A DNA stretch of 9,455 bases, taken from positions 1-9,455 of the forward strand of contig CAZVWF010000090.1 in NCBI GenBank assembly GCA_964630795.1. The letters are read 5' to 3'. A model generated the notes under the pieces. That model searched no databases. It saw only the letters and a program-made list of their open reading frames with translations, and was not told where the DNA came from. This stretch comes from SZUA-117 sp964630795. Lineage in GTDB: Bacteria > Pseudomonadota > Gammaproteobacteria > Steroidobacterales > Woeseiaceae. A program made the translations under genes and the position numbers. Each line of letters begins with the position of its first letter. The first letter of the stretch is position 1. Positions 1-6,521 of this stretch are shown piece after piece.

Positions 1-213
1 CAGGTTGCCGGACTGCTCTGTGGGCACGTTCACTGGCCGATTGCCCGGGAATGGGCGGGAACAGAGGCGCGGGTCATGCCGAGTGTTGCGATCGATGTTC
101 GCCACGGCGTAGACGAGGCCGAGCGACGCCCCGTCTACATGCTGCACCGGATATCGGGCACGAACAGCCTCGTCAGTGAGACGAAGCCTGCCGGGTCTAC
201 GCCGCTTTTCTGA
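1..213 (+). CDS. Metallophosphoesterase (CpdA/Icc-like cyclic nucleotide phosphodiesterase), C-terminal fragment
   Basis: Reading frame 1 is open from the left edge to a TGA at 211-213 and gives the last 70 residues of a protein whose start lies outside the window. The fragment begins VAGLLCGHVHWPI. The GHxH motif is the last metal-binding motif of calcineurin-like phosphoesterases. It is followed by a PSVAIDV segment and an ending (HRISGTNSLVSETKPAG, then PLF) that resembles the ending of bacterial 3',5'-cyclic-nucleotide phosphodiesterases of the Icc/CpdA/Rv0805 type. That family hydrolyses phosphodiesters with a dinuclear metal centre, in the cytoplasm. The substrate cannot be told from this fragment. 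The gene converges with tusA and the two coding regions overlap by 17 bp (197-213), so no separate terminator fits between them. A link to the sulfur genes is not evident. Confidence 0.8.
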   Translation, partial: QVAGLLCGHVHWPIAREWAGTEARVMPSVAIDVRHGVDEAERRPVYMLHRISGTNSLVSETKPAGSTPLF

Positions 214-424
214 TCAGGAACCGGTACACGGAATCGTCGACCGAGTGCTCGACGAGTTCATTGCCGGTCTGCCGGCAGAATGCCTGGAAGTCGGCAACCG
301 ACCCCGGGTCCGTTGCGAGTACCTCGAGGGTGCCGCCAGGCGGAACTTCTTTCAGCGCCTTGCGGGCTTTCAGGATAGGTAACGGGCAATTCAGCCCTTT
401 GGCATCAAGTGTGTGATCTGCCAT
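197..424 (-). CDS. tusA: TusA-family sulfur carrier protein
   Basis: This 75-residue protein has the usual TusA length and the signature CPLP (CPxP) motif at Cys13, the residue that carries sulfur as a persulfide. TusA is a small cytoplasmic sulfur carrier. In sulfur oxidizers it takes sulfane sulfur from rhodanese or DsrE-type proteins and delivers it to rDsr or sHdr. The ATG at 424 is preceded by GGAG at an 8-base spacing, so the start is well supported. The gene follows dsrE2 on the same strand with a 21-bp gap, so the two very likely form one transcript. It ends (TAG) inside the convergent phosphoesterase gene. No rhodanese gene accompanies the pair here, although rhd-tusA-dsrE2 is the common arrangement. 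The family call is firm; the assignment to dissimilatory sulfur oxidation rather than tRNA thiolation rests on context. Confidence 0.93.
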   Translation of the reverse strand: MADHTLDAKGLNCPLPILKARKALKEVPPGGTLEVLATDPGSVADFQAFCRQTGNELVEHSVDDSVYRFLIRKAA

Positions 425-445
425 TCGTCGTGCTCCGGGTTGAAT

Positions 446-1003
446 TCAGATGAAGAGGTTGATGTCTGACTGCGTCGCACACTCTATGTACGTTGCCGCG
501 CCGCCTAGTTCCGGGCCATCGATCATGTCGTCCAGTGAATACTCGAAAAGGTCCATGGTCATCTGGCAGGCGATCAGCCTGACATCCGACTCCACGGCAG
601 CCTCGCGCAGGTCTTCGATGGACGCAACGCCTTTTTTCTTGATCAGGTTTTTCATCATGACCGAGCAGGCGGCGTCGACACCGGGAATGGCAGTCATGAT
701 ATTCGGCAGGCCCATGTGCATACCCATCATGGGCATTTTCATCGCCGTATTGCCTGCGGCGGTGACTTTCAGGTCGAGTTCCTTGAGTAACAGGGGCAGG
801 CCATAGAATGTGAAGAACATGGTGACATTGAGGCCCATGGCCGCTGCGGTCGTCGCCAGGATGAAAGGCGGATATGCCCAGTCCAGGCTGCCTTTCGTGA
901 CGATGATGGTCATGCTCTTCGTTTCGGGTACGGCAGCAGGCACCTCATTGACGGTCGACCGGGCCTGGCTGCTTACCGTTTCGGCTTCGCTGGACATTGG
1001 CAT
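446..1003 (-). CDS. dsrE2: DsrE2-like sulfur-mobilizing protein (DsrE/DsrF/DrsH family)
   Basis: This protein of about 185 residues has a variable 30-residue N-terminus, then the DsrE fold start MTIIVTKGSLDWAYPPFILA. A hydrophobic stretch follows (about 45-72, AAAMGLNVTMFFTFYGLPLL), then a Met-rich loop (88-103) and the segment VRLIACQMTMDLF (141-153). Cys146 there is the likely persulfide-carrying residue of this subfamily. The ending NLFI is also typical. DsrE2 proteins are linked genetically to TusA and rhodanese and are thought to take part in cytoplasmic sulfur transfer, probably associated with the membrane through the hydrophobic segments. The first ATG (1003) has AGAGG only 3 bases upstream; the in-frame ATG at 997 (MSSEAE) has the same AGAGG at about 9 bases and may be the true start. 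The gene is the first of an operon with tusA and is divergent from the HDAC-like gene. Confidence 0.9.
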   Translation of the reverse strand: MPMSSEAETVSSQARSTVNEVPAAVPETKSMTIIVTKGSLDWAYPPFILATTAAAMGLNVTMFFTFYGLPLLLKELDLKVTAAGNTAMKMPMMGMHMGLPNIMTAIPGVDAACSVMMKNLIKKKGVASIEDLREAAVESDVRLIACQMTMDLFEYSLDDMIDGPELGGAATYIECATQSDINLFI

Positions 1004-1048
1004 GTACCTCTTGATTCTTATCGGGCGTGCGGGTGGCTCGTGAACTTA

Positions 1049-1094
1049 ATATTAGAATATCAGAATTGTCTTTATTAGCAATCTGGAATATTCT
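1049..1094. promoter_or_regulatory. Divergent overlapping promoters with paired palindromes between dsrE2 and the HDAC-like gene
   Basis: The 1004-1140 spacer has an AT-rich core with candidate sigma70-type promoters in both directions. Plus strand: TTGTCT (1066-1071), 17-base spacer, TATTCT (1089-1094), placing transcription start about 40 bases before the ATG at 1141. Minus strand: TTGCTA (1081-1076), 16-base spacer, TATTCT (1059-1054). Each -10 lies in a palindrome: ATATTAGAATAT (1049-1060, arms ATATT/AATAT around AG) and GAATATTC (1086-1093). The AGAATAT at 1054-1060 and ATATTCT at 1088-1094 also form an inverted pair. The matches to consensus are moderate; the symmetry makes a shared regulator plausible. 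This is inference from sequence only. Confidence 0.45.
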
Positions 1095-1140
1095 CGATCA
1101 CTTCACCCATCGGGCTGTCACAATAATCGGTCGGCGCGGC

Positions 1141-2337
1141 ATGCACAATAATGACCCCGAAAATCCGGCGCTTCATCCAACGACCCTCGCACTGTCGGAA
1201 ACCGCCAGTACCGCGCGTCCGGCGAGGTATGTCGGGAACGAAATTTTTCGTCGTCCGGCATTCAACGGCAACCATCCGCTCAACATCATGCGCCACTCGA
1301 CTGTCTTCGATCTTGTCCGGACGCTCGACTGGCTGCCAGGCGACGCATTCCGGGAAAGTTCACCAGCCGATGAGGCGACCTTGCTCCGGTTTCATGACCG
1401 GGATTACATCGAAGCACTTCGCGAGGCGGATCGGACCGGCCGGGTAACACCCGAGGTTCGCAAGCGCTATCACATCGGTACGATGGCCAATCCCCTGTTC
1501 CCGAACCTCTATCTGCGCGCCCGCACGGCAGTTGGCGGGTCTATTCTCGCGGCCGACCTGGCATGCGATGGCCTGGTCGCATTTCATCCCTCGGGCGGCA
1601 CGCACCATGGACGGCCGGATCGCGCCAGCGGATTCTGCTACTTCAACGACCCCGTGTTTGCGCTGCTGAGGCTGATCGAGAATGGCAAGCGGCGCGTTCT
1701 GTATGTCGATCTCGATGCACATCATGGCGACGGCGTCGAAAACGCGTTCCTGGAGGACGACCGGGTCACGACAATCTCCATCCACCAGGAAAACTGCTGG
1801 CCGTATTCCGGCAATGCCGGGGATTTTCCGGGGCGCGCCGTCTACAATTTGCCAGTCCCGGCGGAATTCAATGATTCGGAATTCAGGTACCTGATGGAAA
1901 CCGCCGTACTGCCATTCGCCCGCCAGCTGGAGCCGGATGCCCTGGTCCTGTGTTGCGGTGCAGACTGTCTCGCGGGCGATCCGCTGTCGAAAATGCGGCT
2001 CAGCAACGTTGCCCTTTGGCAGGCAGTCGAGCAGTTTGTCAGCCTGAATACGCCGACGGTGATTCTTGGCGGTGGCGGCTACAATCCGTGGACGGTCGCC
2101 CGCTACTGGGCCGGGTTGTGGGGGTGCCTTAACCAATTCGACATTCGGCAGCAGCTGCCGGATGCAGCCGTTGAGATATTGAAGGGGCTGGAATGCGACC
2201 TCGTCGACGATGAGGACATTGAGGTGGCCTGGACAACCGGGCTCGCGGATAGTCCAAACGAAGGTAGTATTCGTGACAGCGTTAAATCGATAGCGGAAAC
2301 GCTCTCTGCAACCGGGGTAATGAATGACGTGGCTTGA
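1141..2337 (+). CDS. Histone deacetylase-family zinc hydrolase (AcuC / acetylpolyamine amidohydrolase-like)
   Basis: This is a 398-residue arginase/deacetylase-fold enzyme, expected to be cytoplasmic, which hydrolyses N-acyl-lysine or other acyl-amide bonds with a single zinc ion. All catalytic landmarks are present: NHPLNIMRHS (44-53) near the N-terminus, the His pair in GGTHHG (155-156), zinc ligands Asp192 and His194 in DLDAHHGDG, zinc ligand Asp280 in CCGADCLAGDPL, and the transition-state Tyr314 in GGGGYNPW. It should therefore be active. The ATG at 1141 is preferred over the upstream in-frame ATG at 1027. The extra 38 residues would be encoded by the AT-rich promoter region, upstream of the predicted transcription start, and conserved HDAC sequence begins only at about residue 34. 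No strong ribosome site is visible for either start. The end overlaps lipS1 by 14 bp, which suggests translational coupling to lipoate assembly. The substrate is unknown. Confidence 0.88.
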   Translation: MHNNDPENPALHPTTLALSETASTARPARYVGNEIFRRPAFNGNHPLNIMRHSTVFDLVRTLDWLPGDAFRESSPADEATLLRFHDRDYIEALREADRTGRVTPEVRKRYHIGTMANPLFPNLYLRARTAVGGSILAADLACDGLVAFHPSGGTHHGRPDRASGFCYFNDPVFALLRLIENGKRRVLYVDLDAHHGDGVENAFLEDDRVTTISIHQENCWPYSGNAGDFPGRAVYNLPVPAEFNDSEFRYLMETAVLPFARQLEPDALVLCCGADCLAGDPLSKMRLSNVALWQAVEQFVSLNTPTVILGGGGYNPWTVARYWAGLWGCLNQFDIRQQLPDAAVEILKGLECDLVDDEDIEVAWTTGLADSPNEGSIRDSVKSIAETLSATGVMNDVA

Positions 2338-3361
2338 TGCACTGGCGACCATCGAGGATCTGGAGGATGCGCCCATCGATGCGTCCCTGGTCAGACGATT
2401 TGAGGCGCGATCGAAATCATCGCCGTTGCCGCACATCCGTTTTTCGACGCCGACATTCAAGGAATATTCGAGCACCGAGCTCAAAGGCTGTGGCAAGAAC
2501 AGCTTTCCGGCGTTCTCCATTACCGCGGGTGCATGCGGGCTGAATTGCGATCACTGTCAAAAGAAGATCCTCGAGCCAATGATTCCGGCCACCACACCGG
2601 ATATGCTGAACGAGAAAGTCCGCCATCTGATCGAGAGTGAAGGGCTTAATGGATTCCTGCTGTCGGGTGGGTCCAACAAGCAAAACGAAATTCCCTATCG
2701 ACGGTATTTGCCGGTTGTCGCCAGGCTGAAGGAAGACTTTCCGCATCTGAAAGTCGCAATTCACAGTGCGTTGCTTGACGAGGCGCGAGCAAAAACCATG
2801 GAGTCGGCCGGCGTTGATACGGTCATGATGGACGTCATCGGGGCTGCGGAAACCATCCAGCAGGTCTACAAGCTGAATCGACCGGTCGATGACTTTGAGG
2901 AAACGCTTGCAGCGCTCTGCTCGACGTCGATGGAGGTGACACCGCACATCGTGATTGGATTGCACTATGGTCGCTTGCTCGGGGAGTCCAATGCACTCGA
3001 TATCGTCAGCCGCTACCCGGTCACGGCCCTGGTCCTCGTCGTTGTCATGCCTTTTTATGCAAAGCCAGGAACGTTCGTAACGCCGGATACGGGCGATGTC
3101 GGTGAGATTTTTGCCACTGCGCGAGAGACGCTGGCAGACAAGCAGGTCTTGCTGGGCTGTGCCCGGCCGCCCGGCATGCACAAAAGGGTTACTGACGCCT
3201 ATGCAGTGATGGCCGGACTGGACGGTATTGCCTTTCCGGCTGACGGGGCTGTCTCTGTCGCCCATGCCATTGGCCGGCCATTCGAGCAGGCGCACGCCTG
3301 TTGTTCGATCAAGCTTGGCAGTGACTTCAGCGAAAAGCTCAGGTCATCCTGCGCTGCCTGA
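2324..3361 (+). CDS. lipS1: Radical SAM protein LipS1-like, lipoate synthase component
   Basis: This 345-residue protein has a canonical radical SAM CX3CX2C motif at Cys71, Cys75 and Cys78 (GACGLNCDHC). It binds the [4Fe-4S] cluster that cleaves S-adenosylmethionine. Before it lies CGKNSFPAFSITAG (Cys56), and further cysteines that could hold an auxiliary cluster or sacrificial sulfur are Cys279 (LLGCARPPGMHK) and the C-terminal pair Cys326-Cys327. The LipS1/LipS2 pair replaces classical LipA in archaea and in sHdr-containing sulfur oxidizers; together they insert sulfur at C6 and C8 of a protein-bound octanoyl chain. The ATG at 2324 overlaps the HDAC-like gene by 14 bp and has only a weak GGGG upstream, consistent with coupled translation. 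A 24-bp gap leads to lipS2. That this is one of the two LipS proteins is strongly supported by the neighbours; which of the two is called LipS1 rests on my memory of the families. Confidence 0.82.
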   Translation: MTWLDALATIEDLEDAPIDASLVRRFEARSKSSPLPHIRFSTPTFKEYSSTELKGCGKNSFPAFSITAGACGLNCDHCQKKILEPMIPATTPDMLNEKVRHLIESEGLNGFLLSGGSNKQNEIPYRRYLPVVARLKEDFPHLKVAIHSALLDEARAKTMESAGVDTVMMDVIGAAETIQQVYKLNRPVDDFEETLAALCSTSMEVTPHIVIGLHYGRLLGESNALDIVSRYPVTALVLVVVMPFYAKPGTFVTPDTGDVGEIFATARETLADKQVLLGCARPPGMHKRVTDAYAVMAGLDGIAFPADGAVSVAHAIGRPFEQAHACCSIKLGSDFSEKLRSSCAA

Positions 3362-3385
3362 CTGCGAATAAGACGAGAGTGAGCG

Positions 3386-4639
3386 ATGAGTTGTATTGAA
3401 CACAAAACAACGCCGGCAAACGGCGACAGTGACAAGGATTTCAATGCCTTCGAGGTGATGGAGCCGCGGCTGCCGCTGAAAACGCCGGTCGAACGCAAGA
3501 ACGGACGTCACGTCAAAGCTAATGATATTCCGCCGCAGGGCGTCTATCTGCCGAATAACAATATTCTCGCGCCGCATATGAAGTCGCCGGAGTATGTGCA
3601 GTTGTCGACGGCAGCTGCAATCACGCTGGGGATCATGGGCGGCCGGATGTATGGTTGCGAGTGCACGCGTTGCCTGAATCTCCTCCTCACCTACCCGGAG
3701 GGCTGTCGTGCGAACTGCGCGTATTGCGGCCTGGCGCGACACCGTGAAGCGGATCGGGATTATGCCGACCGCAATTTCATTCGCGTTGACTGGCCGGCAG
3801 TGCCGATGGCGGAAATTGTGGACATCGTTGGCCGCGACCCGGGTGCGAGTTCGTTCCATCGCATGTGTATTTCGATGATTACGCATCCGCGATCCGAAGA
3901 AGATACGTTCACCGTACTGAAGCAGTGGACTGACCGAATCGATCCGGCGGCGATTCCCGTATCCATCCTGTCAAACCCGACGACCATGACGCGCGAAGAT
4001 GTACAGAAAACCCGCGACCTCGGCGCAGACATCTTTACGGTAGCGCTCGACGCCGCAACGCCGGAACTGTTCGACAGAACCCGCGGAAAAGGCGTTCAGT
4101 CTCCGCACAAATGGTCCAAGTACTGGGAGGTGCTCGAGGACGCCCGGGATATCTTCGGCCCGCAGAAATTCGGTGCGCACATTATCGTCGGCATGGGCGA
4201 GTCCGAGTTCGAAGTGCTCAACCTCGTTCAGCAACTCGTCGATCTCGGCGGCCACAGTCATATGTTTTGTTTCTTCCCGGAGCAGGGCTCATTGATGGAT
4301 CACCTGCCGGCCACGCCGCGCGATCAATGGCGGCGTGTTCAACTTGCACGTTACTTGATCGACTATCGCGGTGTTGGTATCGAGCATATGCGTTTCGATG
4401 AACTGGGACGTGTGGCGGATTACGGCATCCCTGCCCACGAACTTTCCGACGTAATCGATGCGGGTATCGCCTTCCGGACATCCGGTTGTCCGGGCAAGTT
4501 CGCGGATGATATTTCTGCGTGTGACCGTCCATACGGCGACTCGCCGCCCAGCGACATCGCCAGTTACCCGTTTCCGCCGAAGAAGAAGGACCTCAAAAAG
4601 ATTCGTCGCCAACTCGATATCCCGGTTCGCGTGGAATAG
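3386..4639 (+). CDS. lipS2: Radical SAM protein LipS2-like, lipoate synthase component
   Basis: This 417-residue radical SAM enzyme has its CX3CX2C motif at Cys107, Cys111 and Cys114 (GCRANCAYC). A second cysteine cluster, CECTRC (Cys91, Cys93, Cys96), lies just before it, and further conserved-looking cysteines occur in SGCPG (368) and ACDRPYGDSPP (379). Extra cysteine sets are expected for a sulfur-inserting radical SAM enzyme, because an auxiliary iron-sulfur cluster donates the sulfur. With LipS1 it should convert octanoyl-LbpA to lipoyl-LbpA in the cytoplasm. The start ATG at 3386 has a GAG-rich Shine-Dalgarno-like sequence just upstream. The gene ends at TAG 4637-4639, next to the ligase gene, so lipS1, lipS2 and the ligase are almost certainly cotranscribed. 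LipS1 and LipS2 labels might be swapped relative to published usage, but pathway membership is well supported. Confidence 0.82.
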   Translation: MSCIEHKTTPANGDSDKDFNAFEVMEPRLPLKTPVERKNGRHVKANDIPPQGVYLPNNNILAPHMKSPEYVQLSTAAAITLGIMGGRMYGCECTRCLNLLLTYPEGCRANCAYCGLARHREADRDYADRNFIRVDWPAVPMAEIVDIVGRDPGASSFHRMCISMITHPRSEEDTFTVLKQWTDRIDPAAIPVSILSNPTTMTREDVQKTRDLGADIFTVALDAATPELFDRTRGKGVQSPHKWSKYWEVLEDARDIFGPQKFGAHIIVGMGESEFEVLNLVQQLVDLGGHSHMFCFFPEQGSLMDHLPATPRDQWRRVQLARYLIDYRGVGIEHMRFDELGRVADYGIPAHELSDVIDAGIAFRTSGCPGKFADDISACDRPYGDSPPSDIASYPFPPKKKDLKKIRRQLDIPVRVE

Positions 4640-4648
4640 GTGGTGTCG

Positions 4649-5731
4649 ATGCCAGCACCGTTTCGAGTCATTGATACCGGGGTCCGCGAGGGGCGTGCCA
4701 ATATCGCGTTCGACGCAGCCCTGATCGAGGAACGGCAGGCCGGCCGCGTCCCCGATACCATTCGCTTCCTGCGTTTTCCCCCGACTGCATTGATCGGGCG
4801 TCACCAGGCCCTGAATCGTGAGGTGAATACGCAGTATTGCCAAGAAAACGGGGTGGGTATGGTGCGCCGAATTACGGGCGGCGGTGCGATCTACTTGGAC
4901 GAGGGACAGCTGGGCTGGGAACTGGTCTTTCATCGGTCCTCTCTCGGGATTGCCGCACTGCCGGATCTCGCCAGGGAAATCTGCACGGCAGTCGCGTCGG
5001 GGCTGTCCTCACTGGGTGTCGATGCGCGCTTCCGGCCAAGAAACGATATCGAGGTCGATGGCCAGAAGATCAGCGGTACTGGCGGATTCTTCGATGGTGA
5101 CGTCCTGATCTACCAGGGCACGGTCCTGGTCGACATGCAGCCGGAAAAGATGGTGAAGGCGTTGAAGATTCCGGAGAGCAAACTGGCCAAGCGGAATCTC
5201 GACTCGGCAGCCGAACGTGTAACGACCCTGAAGGCATTGCTTGGCGATGACCTGCCTGACCTGGAATCCGTGAAGCGTGCACTGCTGGACGGGCTTTCTG
5301 CGCACTTCGACATCTCGCTTGAGGACGGCGAACCCACCGAAAAGGAAGAAGCATTGGCCCGTTCCTGCTATGAGGAGGAAATCGGTACTGACGAATTCGT
5401 GGCGGAGATCGACGATCCGGCAGCGGATGCAACAACACTGGCCGGGCAGCATACCGGTCCGGGTGGAACGATTGATTCCTATATAAAGCTGGAGGGGCCG
5501 GATCTCGGTATTTTGCAGCGTGTCCTTATAACCGGCGATTTCTTTGTAACGCCGCCGCGGACCGTGTTCGATCTCGAAGCCCGGCTGCAAGGCTGCCGGC
5601 TCGAAGACGTCGACGGCGCCATTGATGCCTTTTTCGCCGCCAGCGACATCGACATGCTGAGCGTGAGTGCCGATGATTTCAAATCTTCAATCGCGGATGC
5701 GTTGAGCCGTCGGGAAACGCCTGGTGCCTGA
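4649..5731 (+). CDS. slpl(AB): Bipartite lipoate:protein ligase sLpl(AB) of the sHdr pathway
   Basis: This 360-residue protein has the LplA catalytic fold in its first two thirds. RRITGGGAIYLDEGQLGWELVF (73-94) is the adenylate-binding RRxxGGGxVxHD-type motif, and GQKISGTGG carries Lys140, the catalytic lysine of lipoate and biotinyl ligases. The C-terminal part (about 250-345, with FVTPPRTVFDLEARLQGC) resembles the LplB accessory domain, so LplA and LplB parts are fused. This is typical of sLpl(AB), which attaches octanoate or lipoate to the lipoate-binding protein LbpA using ATP. The His of the usual VYHD is a Leu here (IYLD). GTG codons at 4640 and 4643 are also in frame, but AGGTGG at 4638-4643 sits 5 bases before the ATG at 4649, which decides the start. 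The stop TGA overlaps the next gene if that starts at GTG 5724. Confidence 0.9.
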   Translation: MPAPFRVIDTGVREGRANIAFDAALIEERQAGRVPDTIRFLRFPPTALIGRHQALNREVNTQYCQENGVGMVRRITGGGAIYLDEGQLGWELVFHRSSLGIAALPDLAREICTAVASGLSSLGVDARFRPRNDIEVDGQKISGTGGFFDGDVLIYQGTVLVDMQPEKMVKALKIPESKLAKRNLDSAAERVTTLKALLGDDLPDLESVKRALLDGLSAHFDISLEDGEPTEKEEALARSCYEEEIGTDEFVAEIDDPAADATTLAGQHTGPGGTIDSYIKLEGPDLGILQRVLITGDFFVTPPRTVFDLEARLQGCRLEDVDGAIDAFFAASDIDMLSVSADDFKSSIADALSRRETPGA

Positions 5732-6497
5732 ATGCAGTCCGGATGCATTCGCAATGGCGGATCGGACGGAATCACCGATGAATGTCGTTGCAGTGATCCA
5801 GCATACCGCGGGTGAATACCTGGGTCTGATGGAAGATCACCTGGAAGGTCGCCGCATTCGATTTCAGTATTTCAGGCCCTTTGCCGGGGGACGAAAGCTT
5901 CCCGAGGCGACATTGCCTGCCGATGCGCTGGTTTTGCTGGGTGGTGGACCGTGGGGATCCGCCGGCAACCGTGACCTGCCGACGCTTGCCGAGGAAATCG
6001 AGCTGACTCGGGCCCGGCTTGGTGAGGGTACGCCGGTCATCGGATTCGGGCTCGGCGCGCAAATCCTTGCTATTGCAGCAGGCGGTGGGTCCGAAGCCGG
6101 AGACCTGGTGTTGGAGTCGAGCAACGTGACCCGTGTGAATGACAATGCATTGAACGGCTTTCTGCCCGAGTCGTTTACACAGGTTGTCTATATGCGGGAT
6201 CGGCCAGTGTTGCCGGATGATGCTGCCGTGCTGGCACGAGACGAGTTTGACCGGCCGGCCGTTTTCCAGGTTGGCAGCAATTCATTCGGTTTTCTCGGTA
6301 ATCCGGGTATCAAGCTTGGCATGGTCGAGGACCTCATCATGGAGTTCGATGAGGTGCCGGCCAACATGTCGGATGGTTTAAACCTGCTGCGGGAACAGCA
6401 AACCGGAATCGAGGACGATCTTGTACCCATCATGACCGGACTGGTGCAGTGCACAGCACTGATGCACTCACCGCGCGCCGGTGAACACGTTGGATAG
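5724..6497 (+). CDS. Class-I glutamine amidotransferase-like protein without catalytic triad
   Basis: This 257-residue protein (240 if started at ATG 5778) has the GATase-1 layout: VVAVIQHTAGEYLG start, LLGGGPWGS (71-79), and TPVIGFGLGAQILAIAAGG, which aligns to the nucleophile elbow PxxGxCLGxQ. The nucleophilic Cys is Gly109 (codon GGG, 6048-6050). The QFHPE region that supplies His and Glu reads FGFLGNPGIK (188-197), so all three catalytic residues are gone. It cannot release ammonia from glutamine by the usual mechanism and is better seen as a scaffold, binding or regulatory protein. It sits in the same train, directly after the lipoate ligase (8-bp overlap if GTG 5724 is used). Starts at GTG 5724, ATG 5754 and ATG 5778 are all possible. 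None has a strong ribosome site; the fold begins at 5778. Amidotransferase-like genes have been noted near lipS/sHdr clusters (from memory), but I know of no function. Confidence 0.83.
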   Translation: MPECSPDAFAMADRTESPMNVVAVIQHTAGEYLGLMEDHLEGRRIRFQYFRPFAGGRKLPEATLPADALVLLGGGPWGSAGNRDLPTLAEEIELTRARLGEGTPVIGFGLGAQILAIAAGGGSEAGDLVLESSNVTRVNDNALNGFLPESFTQVVYMRDRPVLPDDAAVLARDEFDRPAVFQVGSNSFGFLGNPGIKLGMVEDLIMEFDEVPANMSDGLNLLREQQTGIEDDLVPIMTGLVQCTALMHSPRAGEHVG

Positions 6498-6521
6498 GCT
6501 GGTAATTTAGTATATGCTAAT
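6490..6521 (+). promoter_or_regulatory. Candidate promoter with palindromic operator upstream of dsrE3-hdr
   Basis: The 77-bp spacer between the amidotransferase-like gene and dsrE3 holds TTGGAT (6490-6495), a 17-base spacer and TATGCT (6513-6518) as a possible -35/-10 pair. Over the -10 lies the near-perfect palindrome TTAGTATATGCTAA (6507-6520), where 12 of 14 positions match their complement. Such a site suits a dimeric repressor such as the ArsR-type regulators known to control sulfur oxidation genes. The consensus match is modest and no regulator gene is present in the window. If real, the hdr genes can be transcribed separately from the lipoate-assembly genes. Confidence 0.45.

Noticed and set aside
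1027..1140. N-terminal extension of the HDAC-like gene from the ATG at 1027
   Set aside because: It is encoded by AT-rich DNA holding the divergent promoter candidates, has no ribosome site, and matches nothing in the family, whose conserved part begins after residue 30 of the shorter form.
1360..2520. Long minus-strand open frame of 386 codons opposite the HDAC-like gene and lipS1
   Set aside because: It lies antisense to two genes with clear motifs, shows no domain, and is Arg/Gln-rich as expected of a GC-rich shadow frame.
2417..3295. Minus-strand open frame of 292 codons opposite lipS1
   Set aside because: It is the shadow of a gene with an intact radical SAM motif; the composition is unlike a real protein.
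4640..4648. GTG start codons for the lipoate ligase at 4640 and 4643
   Set aside because: They overlap the AGGTGG ribosome site that fits the ATG at 4649.
4289..4933. Minus-strand open frame of 214 codons across the lipS2/ligase junction
   Set aside because: It covers two confidently called genes and has no recognisable motif or ribosome site.
5724..6497. Active glutaminase (GuaA/CarA/PuuD-type) call for the amidotransferase-like gene
   Set aside because: The nucleophilic Cys and the His/Glu pair are absent from their motifs.
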